Assembly (NCBI RefSeq): GCF_018608325.1
Contig: NZ_JABAZW010000072.1
Coordinates: forward strand, 3,087 to 35,343
DNA length: 32,257 bases
Source of the DNA: Brevundimonas sp.
GTDB taxonomy: Bacteria; Pseudomonadota; Alphaproteobacteria; Caulobacterales; Caulobacteraceae
Direction: 5' to 3'
Both the position numbers and the translations under genes were made by a program. Shown piece after piece: positions 31,501 through 32,257 of this stretch; within the stretch, counting starts at the first letter, position 1, and every line of letters begins with the position of its first letter. Below the pieces are notes generated by a model. It made no database searches. It was not told the origin of the DNA and was given only the letters and a program-made list of their open reading frames with translations.

Positions 31501-32257
31501 CTAGTGCGCGGCGGCGGGCGCGTCGTGGCGAACCACGTCCCCGCCCTTCATGACGAAATCGATCGTGCGCAAGGCGCTGATGTCCTTGGTCGGATCGGCG
31601 CGCACTGCAACGATGTCCGCATATTTACCGACCGTGATGCTGCCGATGTCCGCTTCGCGACGCATCATGCGGGCGGGCTGGATAGTGGCGGCCTGAAGCG
31701 CCTGAACGGGCGTCATCCCTGCGTCGACGTATAGTTCAGCCTCGCGCACCGTCGCCGTCGTGCCCTCATTGTCCTCGAACGGGAACTGGTCGGTGCCCAG
31801 AGCGATCGGCACGCCCAGGCGAATGGCCGACTGCAGCACGGCCCAGTGGTCGCGGCCGACGCTGTCCACGCGCGCCAGATACCAGTCAGGCGAACCGATG
31901 CGGCGGTAGAAGTCCTTGGCCCCCGGCTGGCTGACCACGATGGTCGGCACCAGCCAGGCCTTCTGCTGCACCATGCGGCGCAGAACCGGCTCGGTCAGGT
32001 GATAGCCATGTTCGAAACAGTCGATGCCGTATTCCAGCGCCTGCATGGCGGCCTCGGGCGAGCCGTTGTGGGCCGTGACACGCACGCCGTTGCGGTGCGC
32101 AACCTCGATCAGGGTCGACAGTTCGTCATTGGTCATGGGCGCCGCGGCGATGTCGCCATGAACATCCGAAATGCCGCCCGAAATGGCGATCTTGATCCAG
32201 CTGGCGCCCTGTTTGATCTGTTCGCGCGCCGCACGGGCGAAGGCGTAGGGACCATCC
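31501..32257 (-). CDS. Amidohydrolase-superfamily protein, cut by the window edge
   Basis: The frame is open to the window end, so the N-terminus lies outside; an internal ATG at 32136 is not the start. Upstream in-frame residues (QGASWIKIAISGGISD) match the family segment before the metal-binding histidines. Visible landmarks are RVTAHNGSPEAA (metal His), FEHGYHLTEPV (metal His), LGTDQFPFED (catalytic Asp) and GSITVGKYADIVAV, the beta-sandwich return typical of imidazolonepropionase/prolidase-like amidohydrolases. Many members of this branch cleave Xaa-Pro or other dipeptides, or acyl amino acids. Whether this one has a signal peptide cannot be seen. It is the first gene of the unit that ends with the symporter, which fits hydrolysis of a substrate followed by uptake of its product. 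Confidence 0.85.
   Translation of the reverse strand, partial: DGPYAFARAAREQIKQGASWIKIAISGGISDVHGDIAAAPMTNDELSTLIEVAHRNGVRVTAHNGSPEAAMQALEYGIDCFEHGYHLTEPVLRRMVQQKAWLVPTIVVSQPGAKDFYRRIGSPDWYLARVDSVGRDHWAVLQSAIRLGVPIALGTDQFPFEDNEGTTATVREAELYVDAGMTPVQALQAATIQPARMMRREADIGSITVGKYADIVAVRADPTKDISALRTIDFVMKGGDVVRHDAPAAAH

Overview
The window is GC-rich, densely coded bacterial DNA. It looks like a Caulobacteraceae genome, most likely Brevundimonas or a close relative. The support is a PleC-like PAS histidine kinase, two long TonB-dependent receptors, several Tat-type signal peptides, and a tRNA promoter close to the Caulobacter housekeeping-sigma form. The taxonomy is an inference from gene style, not from a marker gene. 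There is no phage, transposase, integrase or CRISPR array.

Layout, left part (1-14.9 kb). The first 33 bases are CCCTAA-type telomeric repeats, joined abruptly to the middle of a histidine kinase gene that lacks its 5' end. A low-quality intergenic stretch follows (2.2-3.0 kb), with a small membrane protein, possible mini-genes and three copies of a dyad element. Then come a thiolase (-), a hydrolase-like/flavin reductase fusion (-), a divergent AlaC-type aminotransferase (+), a bidirectional terminator, a TonB-dependent receptor (-) divergent from a Tat-exported 5'-nucleotidase-type phosphoesterase (+), a 129-bp MITE-like hairpin, and a 1140-residue GH18-like/NodB deacetylase/GT2 synthase fusion (-). 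A short membrane protein and tRNA-Arg(ACG) close this half.

Right part (15.2-32.3 kb). Almost everything lies on the minus strand and reads as one nutrient-use locus. A LysR regulator (+) is divergent from a DHDPS-family lyase gene. The lyase gene is followed by overlapping genes for a DadA-like FAD oxidase, a small [2Fe-2S] protein and a HcnB/LhpE-like flavoprotein. A second transcription block encodes a VOC protein, a Rid-family protein, a large TonB-dependent receptor and three tandem Tat-exported DUF885 proteins. A near-identical 19-bp dyad precedes both blocks in the same orientation, which suggests both belong to the LysR regulon. To the right, convergent with lysR, is a three-gene unit: an amidohydrolase (cut by the window edge), a DUF3311 protein and a sodium:solute symporter.

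Working model (inference): the receptor imports a peptide-like or N-substituted amino-acid compound. The periplasmic DUF885 enzymes and the amidohydrolase cut it, and the symporter brings in the released amino acid. The FAD/[2Fe-2S] dehydrogenase oxidises it and the lyase/deaminase processes the cyclic or keto product. The subunit set matches D-hydroxyproline dehydrogenase plus pyrroline-hydroxycarboxylate deaminase, but no epimerase or semialdehyde dehydrogenase is in view, so the substrate is open.
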